From Candidatus Anaerobiospirillum stercoravium (lineage in GTDB: Bacteria > Pseudomonadota > Gammaproteobacteria > Enterobacterales > Succinivibrionaceae), in contig DXIF01000176.1 in the NCBI GenBank assembly GCA_019113025.1, positions 1 to 43,761 of the forward strand: a stretch of 43,761 bases of DNA. Direction: 5' to 3'. Numbering within the stretch: the stretch's first letter is position 1; every line of letters begins with the position of its first letter. Below the pieces are notes generated by a model that worked only from the letters and a program-made list of their open reading frames with translations, did not search any database and was not told where the DNA came from. A program made the translations under genes and the position numbers. Below, piece by piece: positions 17,581-25,749 of the stretch.

Positions 17581-17699
17581 TGCTTGGCGACCATAGTGCT
17601 TTAGTCCCACCTGTTCCCATTCCGAACACAGAAGTGAAATGAAGTCACGCCGATGATAGTGCAACGTACGATTGTGCGAAAGTAGGTCATCGCCAAGCT
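17581..17699 (+). rRNA. rrf: 5S ribosomal RNA, orphan copy
   Basis: The roughly 119-base gene begins TGCTTGGCGACC and ends GGTCATCGCCAAGCTT, forming the terminal stem (GCTTGGCGA/TCGCCAAGC). The internal segments AGTCCCACCTG, CCATTCCGAACACAGAAGTGAAA and CGCCGATGATAGTG match bacterial 5S rRNA. No 16S or 23S gene is present in the flanking sequence. The gene has its own strong promoter and a following terminator, so it is transcribed independently. Confidence 0.95.
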
Positions 17700-17744
17700 T
17701 AAGCTTAAAGTCCTGAGCGCAGTGGCACTAAAGCTGCGGCAGGC

Positions 17745-17776
17745 CAAGAAACCACCGTCAGGTGGTTTTCTTGTTT
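17745..17776 (+). terminator. Terminator after 5S rRNA
   Basis: CAAGAAACCACC-GTCA-GGTGGTTTTCTTG forms a stem with one bulged A. TTTC follows. Confidence 0.65.
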
Positions 17777-18131
17777 CTGGGCCAAGTAAAACTGGGCCAC
17801 GCAAGCTTTGCCGCGCTGCCGCGCCGCCTCTGCCGCGCCCCACCTTTTCATCTCGTCCTTATCAGCTCGGCACTGAGCCTGTGCGCGCGTTGCATCTTGC
17901 CGCGCGGCGGCGCTCCCGTCACCCCGGGCGCCTCTGGCGCCACGGGCGCTACCGGCGTCCGGGCGGGCCGTTTGGCCTTTTCTTTGCGTCAGCGCAAGGC
18001 ACTCACCGTTTTCCGGCGCTATTCGTCCTTATCCGTCTTTATCCGTCCTTACCTTGAGCTCCGCCCTGGGGCGCTTGGCCGCGCGCTCAGTGTGACGCGG
18101 TATGCACTTTTCAAAAAAGTTACCGACAGTT
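17777..18131. other. Long GC-rich intergenic region between 5S and uxaB
   Basis: I see no gene here; the ORF-track entries have no recognisable product. A 10-bp tandem repeat of three units (ATTCGTCCTT, ATCCGTCTTT, ATCCGTCCTT) occupies 18021-18050. GC-rich partial palindromes around GGCGCC lie at about 17920-17970. Confidence 0.45.
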
Positions 18132-18233
18132 AGCCCATGGGGTTAGTGGGCTGACTATAATAGGGTTAACTGAAATGGTAGTGTGCGTTAGATGCTGATA
18201 TTTACGCGGTTAACGCGCAACTTGTATGGTAGT
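18132..18233 (+). promoter_or_regulatory. uxaB promoter region with paired direct repeats
   Basis: A TATAAT box lies at 18156-18161. AGCCCA...TGGGCT arms (18132-18152) sit over the expected -35 position, and no good -35 box is visible, which suggests activator dependence. GGTTAAC followed by ATGGTAGT occurs twice (18164-18182 and 18208-18233) with different internal spacing. These are candidate sites for a hexuronate regulator. Confidence 0.45.
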
Positions 18234-18285
18234 CTGGGCGTGGGTGTGACTGTGGCACGCCAAAGATTTGAGGTGAGGTTTCTTG

Positions 18286-19770
18286 ATGGATAGCTTATCG
18301 TTAGTTGCTAAGGCTGAGGCCAAGTCGGATTTACCTATTCGGGCCTTACAGTTTGGTGAGGGCAACTTCTTACGCGGCTTTATTGATTGGATGATCTTCA
18401 AGGCCAATCAACAAGGCCTGTTTAACGGCCGCGTCTTGGCCCTGCAATGCACGCCGCGCGGCCGCGTAGTGCCTAAGCTTAAGGCTCAAGATGGCTTGTA
18501 CACCACCATTTTGCATGGGGTCGATGAGTCCGGCGCGCCGCACGAGGAAATTGAGGTTATCAACACCATCGCTGAGGCCTTAAACCCATACGAGAACTGG
18601 GAGCAGGTACTCGCGGCTGCGATGAACCCTGAGCTTAAGTTTGTTTTCTCCAACACCACCGAAGCTGGTATCACCTATGCCCCCGAGCAGGCCTTTAATA
18701 CCGATGTCTGCCCTGAGACCTACCCCGGCAAGCTCAGCGCAATCTTACATGAGCGCTTCAAGGCGGGCTTACCGGGCCTGTGGGTCGTCCCGTGCGAGCT
18801 GTTAGATAACAACGGCACGCTGCTGCGTGAGATTGTGCTCAAGCACGCTGACGACCAGCAATTAGGCGCGGAGTTTAAGCAGTATGTTACTGCACAATGC
18901 CGCTTCATCAATACCTTGGTTGATCGCGTGGTCTCGGGCTATCCTAAGGACAATGCCGCTGAGGTTGAGACCAAGCTCGGCTACAAGGACGAGCTGATGA
19001 CCTGCGGCGAGACCTTCCACTTCTTAGCGCTCGAAGGCGATGAAGAGGTTAGTGCGCAGCTGCCTTTTGCCCAAGCCGGGCTCAATGTGGTCGTTGCCGC
19101 TGATATCACCCCATACCGTTTGCGCAAGGTTCGCATCTTAAACGGTACTCACACCGCCAATGTACCGGCGGCTTTCTTAGCAGGTCTCGATACCGTCGAT
19201 CAGATGATGGCCCATGAGGTCACCGGCAAGTTTGCGCGCTCGGTCATCTACGATGAGATTATCCCGGCGGTCAACCTCGACCGTTCGATGCTGGTCTCCT
19301 TTGCCGATGATGTGGTCAAGCGCTTTAGCGATCCGGCCATGCACCACCAATTAGCCTCGATCTTGATGAACTCGACCTCCAAGATTAAGGCGCGCGTGCT
19401 CCCAACCGTGCTCGACGCCCGCGCTAAGGGCATTTTGCCTAAGAAGCTGTGCTTTGCCTTAGCCGCCTACATCGCTCTGTATTACGGCTCGTCAGGCGTC
19501 CCAGTTAAGGTCAGCCGCGCTCAGGGTAAGTTAGGCGAGTTTATGGATGACGCCTATGCCGCTGAGGTCATGACCAAGGCTTGGTCGGTTTATCAAAAGA
19601 CCGAAGCTTCGGCCCTGTTCACGGTTAAGACCGTGCTTTCTGACACCAAGCTGTGGGACTGCGACCTCTCCTCGGATGTCGACCTCACCGCCCTGGTCGC
19701 CCGCTTATTACACGCCATTATCTCCGATGGCGTCATTGCCACCATGCAAGACCTGTTAGAGCACAACTAA
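18286..19770 (+). CDS. uxaB: Tagaturonate reductase (altronate oxidoreductase)
   Basis: This 494-residue NAD-dependent enzyme of the mannitol dehydrogenase/UxaB family interconverts D-tagaturonate and D-altronate in galacturonate catabolism. Diagnostic segments include IRALQFGEGNFLRGFIDW near the N-terminus, QDGLYTTILHG, FVFSNTTEAGI, VPCELLDNNG and the catalytic-region KVRILNGTHTANVP. The length is near the E. coli protein (483). The ATG at 18286, with GAGGTGAGG upstream, is preferred to the TTG one codon earlier. uxaA follows after 16 bases and is surely co-transcribed. The next steps (kdgK, eda) and uxaC are not in the window. Confidence 0.95.
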   Translation: MDSLSLVAKAEAKSDLPIRALQFGEGNFLRGFIDWMIFKANQQGLFNGRVLALQCTPRGRVVPKLKAQDGLYTTILHGVDESGAPHEEIEVINTIAEALNPYENWEQVLAAAMNPELKFVFSNTTEAGITYAPEQAFNTDVCPETYPGKLSAILHERFKAGLPGLWVVPCELLDNNGTLLREIVLKHADDQQLGAEFKQYVTAQCRFINTLVDRVVSGYPKDNAAEVETKLGYKDELMTCGETFHFLALEGDEEVSAQLPFAQAGLNVVVAADITPYRLRKVRILNGTHTANVPAAFLAGLDTVDQMMAHEVTGKFARSVIYDEIIPAVNLDRSMLVSFADDVVKRFSDPAMHHQLASILMNSTSKIKARVLPTVLDARAKGILPKKLCFALAAYIALYYGSSGVPVKVSRAQGKLGEFMDDAYAAEVMTKAWSVYQKTEASALFTVKTVLSDTKLWDCDLSSDVDLTALVARLLHAIISDGVIATMQDLLEHN

Positions 19771-19786
19771 GGATAGGCGTTACCCC

Positions 19787-21280
19787 ATGCAAGCAATTTT
19801 GATTAATGACGCCGATAGCGTCGCGGTCGCGCTGCAAGATTTAGCCGCCGGTACCACGGTTGAGGTCGCAGGTCAGAAGATTGTGCTGCAAGATGCCATC
19901 ACCCGCGGTCATAAGTTTGCCTTAAAGGAGATTGCTGAGGGCGAGCCCGTCATCAAGTACGGCTTTGCGATTGGGCGCGCGAAGAGCAAGATCGCAGTAG
20001 GTCAGCACGTGCACAATCACAACGTCAAGACCGATCTGCACGGCGAGCAAGAGTACAGCTTTAACCCGCTGCCTAAGGCACAGTTGCCCCGGGTTGAGGC
20101 CACCTTCCAAGGTTATGTGCGTGAGAGCGGGGACGTGGGCATTCGCAATGAGCTCTGGATTATCCCCACCGTCTTTTGCGTCAACAATGTCGCCAAGGTC
20201 TTAGAACAATACGCCAACGACCAGATTAAGGCCCACCCCGATAAGTTTAGCCACGTCGATGGCTGTCTGGCGCTCACCCACCCTTACGGCTGCTCGCAGA
20301 TGGGTGAGGATCAGACCACCACCCAGCGCGTGCTCGCGGCCCTGGCGCGCCATCCTAATTGCGGCGGCGTGCTGATTTTGGGCTTAGGCTGCGAAAACAA
20401 CAATATTGGCGTGTTCAAGCAGTTCTTGGATGAAAATGATCCGCGCATCGTTTTCTTAAACAGCCAAGAAGTTCCCGATGAAGTCGAGGCTGGTAAGGCC
20501 AAGATTGATGAGCTCCTGACGCAAGTGCAGCGCTACGAGCGCACCACGGTACCTATCTCCAAGCTGCGCATTGGCTTAAAGTGCGGCGGCTCCGACGGCT
20601 TATCGGGCATTACCGCCAATCCATTGATTGGGCGCTTAAGTGATGTGGTTGTAGGCTCGGATGGTACCTCGGTTATGACTGAGGTGCCGGAGATGTTTGG
20701 TGCCGAGCAGCTCTTGATGAACCGCGCGCAGGATGAGGCCACCTTTAACAAGTGCGTCACCCTGATCAACAACTTCAAGCACTACTTTACCTCGCACGGC
20801 CAAGTGGTCTCGGAGAATCCAAGCCCGGGCAATAAGGCCGGTGGCATCACCACCTTAGAGGATAAGTCCTTAGGCTGTGTCCAAAAGGGCGGTAAGGCTC
20901 AAGTCTCCGACGTCTTGCACTATGGCGACACGCTGCAAAGTACCGGTCTTAACCTGCTGCAAGGCCCAGGTAACGACGGAGTATCGTGCACCGCCTTGGC
21001 CGCAGCCGGCTGCCATTTAGTGCTGTTCTCAACCGGCCGGGGTACCCCGTTTGCCACCGTGATCCCAACGGTCAAGATTTCGACCAACTCCAGCCTCTAT
21101 GAGCGCAAGGGCTCATGGATCGACTTCAATGCCGGAGCCGTGGTCGACGGTAAGGACTTCAACACCCTGACCCAAGAGCTATTAGACTACGTGCTCGCCG
21201 TGGCCTCAGGTCAGCTCACCAAGTCCGAGGAAAAGGGCTACCACGAAATCGTCATCTGGAAAGATGGCGTCACCATGTAG
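19787..21280 (+). CDS. uxaA: Altronate dehydratase
   Basis: The 497-residue protein is a UxaA/GarD-family dehydratase that converts D-altronate to 2-keto-3-deoxygluconate, with an iron cofactor. The N-terminal SAF domain (about residues 1-95) is followed by the main domain with FQGYVRESGDVGIRNELWIIPTV, THPYGCSQMGED, LGLGCENNNI and KCGGSDGLSGITANP. The spacing to uxaB (16 bases) with AAGGA upstream supports an operon. A terminator follows about 80 bases later. The length is typical. Confidence 0.95.
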   Translation: MQAILINDADSVAVALQDLAAGTTVEVAGQKIVLQDAITRGHKFALKEIAEGEPVIKYGFAIGRAKSKIAVGQHVHNHNVKTDLHGEQEYSFNPLPKAQLPRVEATFQGYVRESGDVGIRNELWIIPTVFCVNNVAKVLEQYANDQIKAHPDKFSHVDGCLALTHPYGCSQMGEDQTTTQRVLAALARHPNCGGVLILGLGCENNNIGVFKQFLDENDPRIVFLNSQEVPDEVEAGKAKIDELLTQVQRYERTTVPISKLRIGLKCGGSDGLSGITANPLIGRLSDVVVGSDGTSVMTEVPEMFGAEQLLMNRAQDEATFNKCVTLINNFKHYFTSHGQVVSENPSPGNKAGGITTLEDKSLGCVQKGGKAQVSDVLHYGDTLQSTGLNLLQGPGNDGVSCTALAAAGCHLVLFSTGRGTPFATVIPTVKISTNSSLYERKGSWIDFNAGAVVDGKDFNTLTQELLDYVLAVASGQLTKSEEKGYHEIVIWKDGVTM

Positions 21281-21362
21281 CTTTCCCCATGCAGCTCTTT
21301 GCAGGTAGCTCTACACCAGGTAGCCATTCACTAATCTAGACTCCAAGTTAGATGCTAAGCCT

Positions 21363-21421
21363 CAGCCCGGCGGCGCAACCTAGGTTCATCTCGGTTGCGG
21401 CGGCGGAACTGGGGCTTTTTT
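21363..21421 (+). terminator. Terminator after uxaA
   Basis: AGCCC...GGGGCT outer arms and CGCAACC/GGTTGCG inner arms are followed by a run of six T. This ends the uxaBA operon. Confidence 0.7.
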
Positions 21422-21804
21422 GGGCCGCGCCCGTGCTTGCCTTAATTTAGTGCAAGCTCGACCTAAGTTCGAGCTACGTTTGATCTAAGTTCGGGCCTAG
21501 GAGCGGGCCGCCCGCGGCGCCAGCGGCCGAATGATGCCCTTTTGTGTCGCATAGTCGGGCGCGGCTGGGGGCACCTGCTTGGCCCGTAATTGGGCCCTTG
21601 CTGGGGCACGAGAATATTTTTGTTGGGGCAGTGCTCACATTGCACGCGGCCTCACTATAATGCGCGCAATTTACCCGCAGCGCGCTGGGCCCTAGGGGGC
21701 ACCGGTGGGCGCTGTGGGCCGGTTTATTTTGTCGTTACAGTTTGTTTACAAAGTCGCGGCGCAGTACTGATGTGCGTGGCGGCTTTTTTGTGCGCGCGGT
21801 TTGT
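21422..21804. other. Intergenic region upstream of the MATE gene
   Basis: It contains a repeated CTAAGTTCG motif at about 21469-21502 and a TATAAT box at 21656-21661 without a good -35 box. Otherwise it is GC-rich with no supported gene. A leader of about 140 bases would precede the MATE start. Confidence 0.4.
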
Positions 21805-23757
21805 ATGGAACTAAAGCCCAACCACACCCTTCCTCAAGATCAGTCCCAACTTAAGTCTCAGTCGGGAGTAGTCCCTGCGTCTAGTGCTATGCCTAGTGCT
21901 GAGCACTCAGGTCCTGCGGTGGCCCCTGAGCCGTCGGCATCGTCTGCCTCCCATGAGCAGGTCTTAGCCCAAAGTGTCACTAACGCTCAAACTGTGGCTC
22001 AAGCCTTGGCTCAAGCTGACTTAAGCCCGGAGGCTGCGTCCGCACCCGAGGGCAGCGGTTGGAGTGAGGAGCAGGGGCAGGCGGCGCAAGTTGGTTTTCA
22101 GGCGGCCGCGCCGATTGTGGTCGCCACCAATGAGCACGCTTTAGACGCCGCGCAAATGGCGGCGGTTATGGCGGCGCAGGCAGGTGGCGATCAGCACCTG
22201 CAAGAGGCCGCGGCCGTGGCGGCTGCGGCTGCTGCCGCCGGTAATGGTGGCATTGCCATTAACGTCACCACGCCCGAGGCGAGCCTGCCGAGCAATGCGG
22301 CTGAGCGCGAGGTTGAGCAGGTCACCCAAGCGGTGGATGCCAGTATTGAGAAGCTCAATCTGGAGGAGCCGCAGCGTTCGCTTCTGTCTATCACGTGGCC
22401 GATTTTCATCGACATCTCGCTCCACTTTGCGACCTTAATCATCAATACCTTGATGGTGGGCATGGTGTCGGTCAAGGCCGTGGCCGAGCTGACCATTGGT
22501 AACCAAGTGTTTGATTTGGCCCTCATTATCTTCAACTTCTTTAACATTGGCGTGTGCGTGGTCTGCGCGCAGGCCCTAGGTGCCAACAACAAGCGCTTGG
22601 CGCGGCGCTTAATCCACGTCGGCCTTGGTATCAATATCATCATGGGGACCTTGGTGTCGGTGGGCATCTTCCTGTGCTCGGGGCTCATCGTCGATGTCAT
22701 GAACGTGCCGCCGGAGATTGCTGAGAGTTCGCACAACTATCTGCGCATCCTCGCTTTAAGCTTCTTGCCTGAGGCGATTTGCTTGGTGTGTGCCGCGATT
22801 TTGCGTGCTCACAACTGCACTCGCGATGCGATGTATGTCACCATGGTGATCAATCTCATCACTATCTGCGGCAATACCCTGTTCTTGTTTGGCTATTTGG
22901 GCGTACCGGTCTTAGGAGTTGAGGGCGTGGCGGTTAGCACCGTGATTGGCCGTGCGGTCGCGGTCTTCATCTTTGTGCCGCTTATCATCAAGCGCACCAA
23001 GGTCCGGATCGTACCGCGCTTCATGTTTGTCTTTAGCCGCAAGGTCATCCGCTCGATCTTAAGCATCGGTCTGCCCGGCGCCGGTGAAAACTTATCGTGG
23101 CAAAGCCAGTACATGTTCATGACCGGCATCATCGCCTCGATGGGCGCGATCACCTTAGCCACCCATGGCATCTACTTCCAAATCGTGATGGTGCTGATGA
23201 TCTTCTCCGCCTCGATCGGCATGGGTACCGAGCTGTTAGTAGCGCACTACACCGGCGCGATGAAGCTGGATTTAGCTAACCGCCAGCTGATTCGCAGCGT
23301 CAAGATCGGTGAGGTTGCCACCATCTTGCTGACCTTCTCGATGCCGCTGGGCACCGGCGCTTTCTTGGTCTCGCTCTTTACCGATGATCCCCAGGTCTTA
23401 GCGGTCGCTTCGACCTTGTTCATCATCACCGTCTTCCAAGAGCCGGGCCGCATCCTCAATGTCATCATTATCAACTCGCTGCGTGCCACCGGTGACACCA
23501 AGTTCCCGGTCATCATGGCAGTGATTTCGATGTGGGGCATCTCGGTGCCATTAGGCTGCTTCCTTGGCGTTTACCTAGAGTGGGGCTTGATGGGCGTATG
23601 GATTGGTTTTGCCGCAGACGAGTGGGTTCGAGGCATTGCCATGGTGCTGCGTTGGCGCTCCAAGGCGTGGCAAAAGGCCGCCCGCCGCGTCTACGAGCAA
23701 ACCCTCGCCCAAGAGCGCACCCGCTCCCAGCTTAAGACCGCCGCACAAGCGGCCTAA
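21805..23757 (+). CDS. MATE family multidrug/Na+ efflux transporter with long N-terminal extension
   Basis: From the ATG at 21805 the product has 650 residues. The ORF track's TTG at 21742 adds 21 more, and neither start has a good ribosome site. About 180 Ala/Gln/Ser-rich residues come first, including a run of eight consecutive Ala and similar stretches. A twelve-helix MATE core then starts near RSLLSITWPIFIDISLHFATL. It has TLMVGMVSVKAVAEL, GVEGVAVSTVIGR, GLPGAGENLSWQ and NVIIINSLRATGDTKFP segments. MATE proteins export cationic compounds using sodium or proton gradients. The extension is presumably cytoplasmic and has no counterpart in the family. It is monocistronic, with a terminator downstream. 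Confidence 0.9.
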   Translation: MELKPNHTLPQDQSQLKSQSGVVPASSAMPSAEHSGPAVAPEPSASSASHEQVLAQSVTNAQTVAQALAQADLSPEAASAPEGSGWSEEQGQAAQVGFQAAAPIVVATNEHALDAAQMAAVMAAQAGGDQHLQEAAAVAAAAAAAGNGGIAINVTTPEASLPSNAAEREVEQVTQAVDASIEKLNLEEPQRSLLSITWPIFIDISLHFATLIINTLMVGMVSVKAVAELTIGNQVFDLALIIFNFFNIGVCVVCAQALGANNKRLARRLIHVGLGINIIMGTLVSVGIFLCSGLIVDVMNVPPEIAESSHNYLRILALSFLPEAICLVCAAILRAHNCTRDAMYVTMVINLITICGNTLFLFGYLGVPVLGVEGVAVSTVIGRAVAVFIFVPLIIKRTKVRIVPRFMFVFSRKVIRSILSIGLPGAGENLSWQSQYMFMTGIIASMGAITLATHGIYFQIVMVLMIFSASIGMGTELLVAHYTGAMKLDLANRQLIRSVKIGEVATILLTFSMPLGTGAFLVSLFTDDPQVLAVASTLFIITVFQEPGRILNVIIINSLRATGDTKFPVIMAVISMWGISVPLGCFLGVYLEWGLMGVWIGFAADEWVRGIAMVLRWRSKAWQKAARRVYEQTLAQERTRSQLKTAAQAA

Positions 23758-23915
23758 GCCTCGCCGCGCTCGCGCCCCGCGCGGCCCCCCCCCGGTGCCG
23801 CGGCGCGCACCACAAGCGCGCCGCGCTGATACCGCGTAGGGCAAAGGTAAAAATCTCGACCTATTTTGGTGCAAAAGCACAGGGGAACGAGGGCGCAGGC
23901 GCCGCGGGTGCTAAC

Positions 23916-23954
23916 GGCGCTAGGCCTGATTTTATCGGGCTTAGCGCCTTTTTT
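23916..23954 (+). terminator. Terminator after the MATE gene
   Basis: GGCGCTA...TAGCGCC arms, with an inner GCC/GGC and GA/TC pairing, are followed by TTTTTT. It lies about 160 bases after the stop codon. Confidence 0.75.
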
Positions 23955-24035
23955 GTGCGGGCAATGGCGGGCCGGGTGCCCCTTGCTCAGCGCGGGCTTT
24001 TTTGTGAGATAGCGCAAATTTATCGGTGCGGTGGC

Positions 24036-24181
24036 TATAATAAGAGCCGTTGAAGTCCGGTGCCGTCGGCTTATATAAGCCGTTTGCACTACTTTGACTC
24101 TCGTTTTAGTTTATTTGACGCTGGCCAAAGTCAGAAGCCACGGTAAGCGCAGCCCAGCGCCCCGAAGTGGGGGCCGTTTTT
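24036..24181 (+). promoter_or_regulatory. Promoter and structured leader of the aminotransferase gene
   Basis: TATAAT lies at 24036-24041, with no strong -35 box. A 16-bp perfect palindrome CGGCTTATATAAGCCG (24067-24082) falls just after the predicted transcript start. GCCCC-GAAGTG-GGGGC (24159-24174) followed by TTTTT (24177-24181) resembles a terminator inside the leader, 59 bases before the start codon. It may be an attenuator. Confidence 0.45.
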
Positions 24182-24239
24182 GTGGGGGCGTGGGGCTTGA
24201 GTGCTTGGTTAAGCGCCCCGATGTCAGGGACGGAATTAC

Positions 24240-25436
24240 ATGTTTTTTGATCATTTGGAATTAGCTCCAGCAGATCCTATTCTTGGCTTAACTGACGCAT
24301 TCAAGGCTGACACCAATCCAAAGAAGGTTAATTTAGGTGTTGGCGTCTACCAAAACGAGAATGGCGTAACCCCAGTCTTAAAGTGCGTCAAGGCTGCCGA
24401 GCAAATCTTAGTCAACGAAGAGCAGTCCAAGTCCTACCTGCCAATCTCGGGTCTGCCTGAGTACGGTCGCTTAACCCGCGAGTTAGTCTTTGGCAAGGAT
24501 AACCCAGTCGTCTCCGACGGCCGTGCTGTTACCTTCCACTGCCCAGGTGGTACCGGTGCCCTGCGTATTGCCGGTGACTTCTTAGTCCAGCAAAAGATCG
24601 CTCAGCGCGTTTGGATTTCTAACCCAACTTGGGGCAACCACTTCCAGATCATGGGCGCGGCCGGTTTAGAAACCGCTAAGTACACCTATTACAATGCCCA
24701 GACTAAGAGCTTAGACTTCGACGCTATGCTCAAGGACTTAAGCGGTGCCGCTCACGGTGATGTTGTCATCGTCCACGCTTGCTGCCACAACCCAACTGGC
24801 CTTGATTTAACTCCAGAGCAATGGGAGCAGTTTGCCGCCTTCTTAGCTGACAAGAAGCTCTTACCATTAATCGACTTTGCCTACCAAGGCTTTGGCCGCG
24901 GCTTAGAGGAAGACGCCTACGGTGTCCGTCAGATCTTAAAGCACTGCCCTGAGTTCTTAGTTGCCTCCTCGTACTCCAAGAATTTTGGCATGTACAACGA
25001 GCGTGTGGGTGCTTTAACCGCCGTATGCGCCAGCGCTGAGATTGCCAAGAAGGTTGAGTCCCAGATCAAGCTCTCGATTCGCTGCGCCATTTCCAACCCA
25101 CCAGCCCACGGTGAGAAGGTCGTTGTGACCGTGCTGTCCACCCCTAAGCTGCGGGCGCAATGGGAGCAAGAGTTAGCTGAAATGCGTGATCGCATGCGCC
25201 GCATGCGTGAGCTCTTAGCTGACAAGTTAGGTGCCGCCGGTGCCGGTGACTTCAGCTTCATCGTCACCCAAAACGGCATGTTCTCCTTCTTAGGCATCAC
25301 CAAGGAGCAGGTCGAGAAGTTACGTCAAGAGTACGGCATCTACATCGTAAGCTCGGGCCGTGCTTGTGTCGCTGGTATCAACGACAACAACGTTGACTAC
25401 TTAGCCGACGCCTTAGCCACCGTCATCAAGGGCTAA
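24240..25436 (+). CDS. aspC: Aspartate/aromatic amino acid aminotransferase
   Basis: This 398-residue PLP enzyme belongs to the class I-alpha aminotransferases (AspC/TyrB). It interconverts aspartate or aromatic amino acids with 2-oxoglutarate. Visible hallmarks are VNLGVGVYQNENG near the N-terminus, PTWGNHF, CCHNPTGLD, the cofactor Asp in LPLIDFAYQGFG, the Schiff-base Lys in SYSKNFGMYNERVGA, and the substrate-binding Arg in SGRACVAGI. AspC and TyrB cannot be separated from sequence alone. The gene uses TTA for most leucines and a narrow codon set, consistent with high expression. It is monocistronic with a structured leader and strong 3' hairpins. Confidence 0.9.
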   Translation: MFFDHLELAPADPILGLTDAFKADTNPKKVNLGVGVYQNENGVTPVLKCVKAAEQILVNEEQSKSYLPISGLPEYGRLTRELVFGKDNPVVSDGRAVTFHCPGGTGALRIAGDFLVQQKIAQRVWISNPTWGNHFQIMGAAGLETAKYTYYNAQTKSLDFDAMLKDLSGAAHGDVVIVHACCHNPTGLDLTPEQWEQFAAFLADKKLLPLIDFAYQGFGRGLEEDAYGVRQILKHCPEFLVASSYSKNFGMYNERVGALTAVCASAEIAKKVESQIKLSIRCAISNPPAHGEKVVVTVLSTPKLRAQWEQELAEMRDRMRRMRELLADKLGAAGAGDFSFIVTQNGMFSFLGITKEQVEKLRQEYGIYIVSSGRACVAGINDNNVDYLADALATVIKG

Positions 25437-25471
25437 GCTAAGCTAAGCTAAACTAAGCAAAGCAAAGCTCA
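25432..25471. repeat. Pentanucleotide tandem repeat at the aspC stop codon
   Basis: Eight pentamers (four GCTAA, then ACTAA, GCAAA, GCAAA, GCTCA) begin at the stop codon itself, producing reiterated TAA triplets. Confidence 0.7.
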
Positions 25472-25504
25472 AAGCCACCCCCGCAAGGCCCTAGGCCTTG
25501 CCAC

Positions 25505-25592
25505 GCAAGACCCAGCCTGGTTCCAGGCTGGGTCTTGCTGTCACTGCGCCCGGCATCAGCCGGGCGCAGTGCTAAGGCGCTAAGCGCCTTTT
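25505..25592. terminator. Three consecutive near-perfect hairpins between convergent genes
   Basis: GCAAGACCCAGCCTG with loop GTTC is a perfect 15-bp stem. CACTGCGCCCGGC with loop ATCA is a perfect 13-bp stem. AAGGCGC-TAA-GCGCCTT ends in TTTT. They lie between the aminotransferase gene and the convergent kinase gene. They probably terminate or protect the plus-strand transcript and possibly both. Confidence 0.7.
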
Positions 25593-25749
25593 AGGCGCCG
25601 CAGCACGCCTTGCCGACGTCTCAGGCGCGCCGTCCCGGCAAGCGTTACGCTTAAGCCTGCGGGCATTTTGGTACGGGGAAAAATCGTGCGGCAGCGGGCC
25701 CGTGGCACCTAGTATTCCGCGTGCCACCGCCAAGGCTAGGATGGGATTG

